Positions 60,693 to 64,000 of a DNA stretch of 64,000 bases are shown here, one piece after another. Made by a program: the position numbers and the translations under genes. Within the stretch, counting starts at the first letter, position 1, and each line of letters opens with the position of its first letter. Source of the DNA: JAYTQQ01 sp043784965 (lineage in GTDB: Bacteria > Bdellovibrionota > Bdellovibrionia > Bdellovibrionales > JAMPXM01). The DNA is taken from NCBI GenBank assembly GCA_043784965.1, contig JAYVXS010000165.1:17028-81027 (forward strand), written 5' to 3'. Below the pieces are notes generated by a model that searched no databases, was not told the origin of the DNA, and was given only the letters and a program-made list of their open reading frames with translations.

Positions 60693-62342
60693 ATGAAAAG
60701 TGTCGGCATAGACATCGGATCACATAGCATAAAGGTCGCAGAGGTAAGCCTCACCCGAAAAAGCACCGTGGTAACGGATTTTAAAGAGTATCTTCTTTCA
60801 TCCCAGCCCAATGCGGATCACAGCTTAGAGATCATTGAAACGCTACGAACTATTTCTTCTAGTTATGATTCAACTCAGACTAAATTTGTCTTGGCTGTTT
60901 CGCAAAATAACGTCAGCGTTCGGCGCAAGTCCTTTCCGTTTCGTGAACGTCAAAAAATTATTAAAAGTTTAGCCTTCGAACTGGAAGATGAAATTCCATT
61001 TGATCTTGAAGATACCACCTTTGATGCCAAGGTATTAGAGTTTCAAAATAATACTTCTGTCGTCATGGCGTGTGCCTGCCCCAACGAAACTATAGTAGAA
61101 CTTCTCGATAGGGCCAAAGAAGGCTTTGTTGACCCGGCAATTTTAAGCGTCGATGCATTCGCCTTAGCTAATCTTTTTGAAGATTGGAGTCTACCACCAA
61201 GGCAAATTTCAACATCGGAAGATCCAGAGAAAACCCAGATCGATGCGCGAAAACGCGGGCGACTGATCCTTATGATGGGCCATCAACGCTCTTTGTTGCT
61301 CGCCTATAATCAGGATAGTTTAGTTGCCATGCGTTCTATTCTTTGGGGCGCTAGTGATATCGCGCGAAACATTGCGCGGGCCTTTAATATTCCATTGGCA
61401 GAATCGCTTAAAGTTGTTCAGCTTCGTTGCTACCTTCTTATGAGTGATGCCGGCGCCAACAAAGATCAAATTTTGCTTTCAAATACCGTAAAAGATTCTT
61501 TAGCCGAACTCTCCCGCGAACTCAAATTTTCGATTATTGAATGGCAGACTGAAAACAACCTCTATTTTCCGCAACTCGAAATCATGGGCGGAGCCAGTCA
61601 ATTACAAAATATTGCGCCTTATCTTACACAGACCTTAGAGGTGCCGGTTAATCAAACTAAGGCCTTTGAGCGAATTGCATTTTCTTTTGAACTGACGTCG
61701 GCAATAGAGGCGGCGGCGCCCGTTGCAGTTGGCCTTGCGATAGAGGGCCTTAAGACGGTAAGAAGCCCGAGTCTAAATTTAAGAAGAGGCTTATACGTAA
61801 AGCAAAATCAAAACCTCAATCTTTTTTGGGAGAAGTGGAAGCGTGCCGTGCAAATTGCCGGCACCGCTATTGTCATTGTATTCGTTCACTCAATTCTACG
61901 CGAAAGTTTCACTTCATCTCTAAGTAGTAGTGTCGAAACCGCGCTTACTCTACAGGCAAAAACTGTTGGGAAAACAGCAAGCAATCTTGAAAAATATCTA
62001 AATGACCAAAAAAGCCTTATTAAGGGACGAGAGAATTTAGCGAAGCTCGATCATTACTCTTCTGCTCTTGATGTCCTATCCAAACTCACGCAGAAATTGC
62101 CGCAAAATCAAAAAGAATCTGGGACCAATGTTGCAATTGAAGTGAGCAAACTTTCAATTGAACACGATGATCTGCTAATTGAAGGAAATGTCGGCTCACT
62201 CAATCAACTCTCATTCATCGAAGTTGCCCTAAAGCAGTTGGCACTTGGCGAGCTCAAGAAAATCACTGCAACCGGAACTCATCCGAAAGTTGGAACGCCA
62301 TTCGCGTATCGAATGAAAATACAACGTATCGACGCACCTTAG
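60693..62342 (+). CDS. gspL: GspL-type platform protein with PilM-like N terminus
   Basis: 549 residues. The N-terminal actin-like domain is PilM-like (GIDIGSHSIKVAEVSL, then RRKSFPFRERQKIIKSLAFELEDEIPF in two parts). A membrane helix near 387-402 (AGTAIVIVFVHSILRE) is followed by a PilN-like periplasmic domain. It thus fuses the PilM and PilN functions, as in GspL, and recruits GspE. AAGGATT precedes the ATG. Confidence 0.88.
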   Translation: MKSVGIDIGSHSIKVAEVSLTRKSTVVTDFKEYLLSSQPNADHSLEIIETLRTISSSYDSTQTKFVLAVSQNNVSVRRKSFPFRERQKIIKSLAFELEDEIPFDLEDTTFDAKVLEFQNNTSVVMACACPNETIVELLDRAKEGFVDPAILSVDAFALANLFEDWSLPPRQISTSEDPEKTQIDARKRGRLILMMGHQRSLLLAYNQDSLVAMRSILWGASDIARNIARAFNIPLAESLKVVQLRCYLLMSDAGANKDQILLSNTVKDSLAELSRELKFSIIEWQTENNLYFPQLEIMGGASQLQNIAPYLTQTLEVPVNQTKAFERIAFSFELTSAIEAAAPVAVGLAIEGLKTVRSPSLNLRRGLYVKQNQNLNLFWEKWKRAVQIAGTAIVIVFVHSILRESFTSSLSSSVETALTLQAKTVGKTASNLEKYLNDQKSLIKGRENLAKLDHYSSALDVLSKLTQKLPQNQKESGTNVAIEVSKLSIEHDDLLIEGNVGSLNQLSFIEVALKQLALGELKKITATGTHPKVGTPFAYRMKIQRIDAP

Positions 62343-62359
62343 AAAAAGGATTTTAGCTC

Positions 62360-63019
62360 ATGATCATCGATGACCTTAAAGAACAGCTTGTAGACAAAGT
62401 AAGCCAGGTCTGGGGACAAATTCAAGAGAGTCCGACTTTTACAAATGTAAAAGAAAAATATGATTCGCTCTCGCCCAGCGGACAAAAGCTCAGTCTCTTC
62501 GGACTGGTTTTACTTGGCCTTTTAGTGATTCTATCAGTGCCCATGGGATACTATGATTCGGCATCGACTAATCTTGAACAATTTGAAGCGAAAAAGAGTC
62601 TCATCCGCGAGCTATTTCATTTACAACATGCAACAAGCGATTTGCCACCGCTACCTATGGCGGTGACTTCTGCTGATTTAGCAGCTCAAGCAAGAGCAAA
62701 ACTTGAAGGAGCTCGTCTGCAAAGCGAGCAGATTAAGTCGGTTCAGCCCTATGATAAACCTGTAGTTGGGATAAATAAGCCAATTCTACAAAATGCGATT
62801 GAAGTGTCATTGCAAAAGCTCAATCTCACTCAAGTGAAAGACATTGGCGTGCTCCTACAGAACCTGCCAAATGTAAAAATGATCTCGCTAAATATTGAAG
62901 CGAGCGAGCCCTCTCTTCCTGGCATTCACTATTTCAATGCCATTTACCGGCTGACCAATTTCTCGCTTCCAGCAGAGCCCATTGCTTTTGCGCCAAAACC
63001 TGGAGGAAAAAAGAAATGA
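62360..63019 (+). CDS. gspM: Type II secretion system protein GspM
   Basis: 219 residues. Amphipathic N terminus, one membrane helix (about 47-66, LSLFGLVLLGLLVILSVPMG), a coiled segment (YDSASTNLEQFEAKKSLIRELF) and a periplasmic ferredoxin-like domain. Located between gspL and gspN, overlapping gspN by ATGA. Assignment rests on layout and position. Confidence 0.8.
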   Translation: MIIDDLKEQLVDKVSQVWGQIQESPTFTNVKEKYDSLSPSGQKLSLFGLVLLGLLVILSVPMGYYDSASTNLEQFEAKKSLIRELFHLQHATSDLPPLPMAVTSADLAAQARAKLEGARLQSEQIKSVQPYDKPVVGINKPILQNAIEVSLQKLNLTQVKDIGVLLQNLPNVKMISLNIEASEPSLPGIHYFNAIYRLTNFSLPAEPIAFAPKPGGKKK

Positions 63020-64000
63020 AGGCCATATTTGGTTTGTTCACTGGTTTGATATCCGGGCTCATACGCTTTCACAAAAAAAAATTCTTAATGGTCATTGTAT
63101 TCACCGCGCTATTTTTTGTTATTTTATTTCCTTTTGATGATTTATCAGACTTAATGACCACAAAAATTTCAGAGCTATCTGGCGGAAGTGTCTATGTTCA
63201 AGCCGACAGTTTGGGAATTCATTGGCTGCCAAACCCAGGGGTCAAACTGTCTTCAGTGCTTCTTCAACTTACCAATTTGCCAAATATATCTACTGATGAG
63301 TTGACCCTCTCACCATCGTTTCTTTCACTCCTAAAGGGCTCACTAGGTGCAGATGCCACGGCAAAGGGTTTACTCAAAGGTAATGTTGATATCTCTTATG
63401 AGGAGGCCGAAAAAAACAAGCAGGGCAGCCGAAATCATAAAATTAAATTAGCTGCGAACGATATTGCACTTTCATCTCTAAGCTCATTTATTCGCGAACT
63501 CAATATTGGTGATTTTAAGTTGGCCGGCGCGTTGAATTTGAATGGACAAGCTAAGATTGATCCGAGTCTTGAAGAACAGCCCATCGGCAAAGTTGAAGCT
63601 TCGCTTAAGAACTTTGTCTTTCCGACTTACGTAATCTATATGGGTGGAGCGCCGATGTTCAACCTGCCAGAGCTTAAATTCAAAAAATCATCGCTTAAAT
63701 CTGCGATGGCAGAGGGTAAGTTGCAGATTGATGATTTGAGTCTAGGCGATGACAAAGACGACCTCAGCTGCAAGCTTCAAGGAGACATCGCCATAAAACT
63801 TGCTAAAGGTAGACCCACTCCTGATCTGGGGGCCTATAACTTCAAGGTCGAGCTGAAAGTTCAACAAAAATTCTATGACCAAAACTCAGTGCTTTTTGCC
63901 CTCATCAATTCATCTTTCAAAAAGCCATTTCCCGGTGGCCAAAAATTTAGTTTCAAAATTTCTGGCGACAATTTTATGGCCCCGCCGCGCATGACTGAGT
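63016..64000 (+). CDS. gspN: Type II secretion system protein GspN, 5' part
   Basis: The frame is open from the ATG at 63016 to the window end, so the 3' part is missing. An N-terminal membrane helix (about 23-40, KFLMVIVFTALFFVILFPF) is followed by a repetitive beta-rich periplasmic region with GSVYVQADSLGIHWLPNPGVKLSSVLL (in two parts), the AsmA/GspN-like pattern. GspN is present in only some T2SS. It begins inside the gspM stop (ATGA). Confidence 0.85.
   Translation, partial: MKAIFGLFTGLISGLIRFHKKKFLMVIVFTALFFVILFPFDDLSDLMTTKISELSGGSVYVQADSLGIHWLPNPGVKLSSVLLQLTNLPNISTDELTLSPSFLSLLKGSLGADATAKGLLKGNVDISYEEAEKNKQGSRNHKIKLAANDIALSSLSSFIRELNIGDFKLAGALNLNGQAKIDPSLEEQPIGKVEASLKNFVFPTYVIYMGGAPMFNLPELKFKKSSLKSAMAEGKLQIDDLSLGDDKDDLSCKLQGDIAIKLAKGRPTPDLGAYNFKVELKVQQKFYDQNSVLFALINSSFKKPFPGGQKFSFKISGDNFMAPPRMTE

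Overview
The window comes from an AT-leaning Gram-negative bacterial chromosome, most likely a member of Bdellovibrionota (Bdellovibrio-like) or a related former deltaproteobacterial lineage. This is inferred from the gene mix: a complete-looking type II secretion operon with GspN, type IV minor pilins with a very large PilX-like member, a secreted L,D-transpeptidase, M16 peptidase pairs, GTG/TTG starts and strong AGGAG-type ribosome binding sites. No rRNA, tRNA, CRISPR array, insertion sequence with a transposase, or phage gene was found.

Layout. 1-2700: 3' end of a class D beta-lactamase, a DHA2 drug exporter and a small secreted protein. 2870-7524: minor-pilin operon fimT-pilV-pilW-pilX-like, all on the minus strand; the PilX-like protein has about 890 residues and PilW carries an EF-hand loop. 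7700-11378: a HAMP membrane protein, a zinc peptidase, a frameshifted DUF486 gene and the selD-selU pair for selenouridine in tRNA. 11886-12486: higBA toxin-antitoxin with a palindromic operator. 12942-17656: a 1055-residue secreted AQQK/AQQE-repeat and cysteine-repeat protein, tpx and bioY. 18143-21748: TraB/Tiki-like lipoprotein, yccF, an ABC exporter and a cysteine-free glutaredoxin-like protein. 21815-24892: both subunits of an archaeal-type DNA topoisomerase VI. 25260-29834: FKBP isomerase, ppsR, nusB, an outer-membrane-like protein and an RsmB-type methyltransferase. 29844-30735: a compact unit made of two head-to-head four-helix-bundle (S23-like) genes around a 40-bp inverted repeat, flanked by direct repeats; the second gene is frameshifted. 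30754-38132: LysR regulator, M16 peptidase pair, FliL-like protein and L,D-transpeptidase. 38220-44151: housekeeping run hisC-cmk, then rpsA-HIT-mce-rhomboid. 44256-50006: a strongly diverged hydantoinase A/B-like pair, ilvA, a zinc-ribbon protein and tpiA. 50317 to the window end: gspCDEFGHIJKLMN.

Three features cut across the genes. First, a family of short modular GC-richer elements recurs in at least seven intergenic gaps in both orientations and is never seen inside a gene. Second, short 11-14-bp tandem repeats start on or next to stop codons of several genes (bla, pilW, gspF). Third, several long perfect inverted repeats sit in leaders or divergent promoter regions (tpx leader, glutaredoxin leader, topoisomerase VI/FKBP gap, 48751-48779). 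The most unusual content is the topoisomerase VI operon, the four-helix-bundle unit with its repeats, the giant repeat protein and the degenerate hydantoinase pair.

All calls are by eye from translated sequence and motifs; no database search was run.
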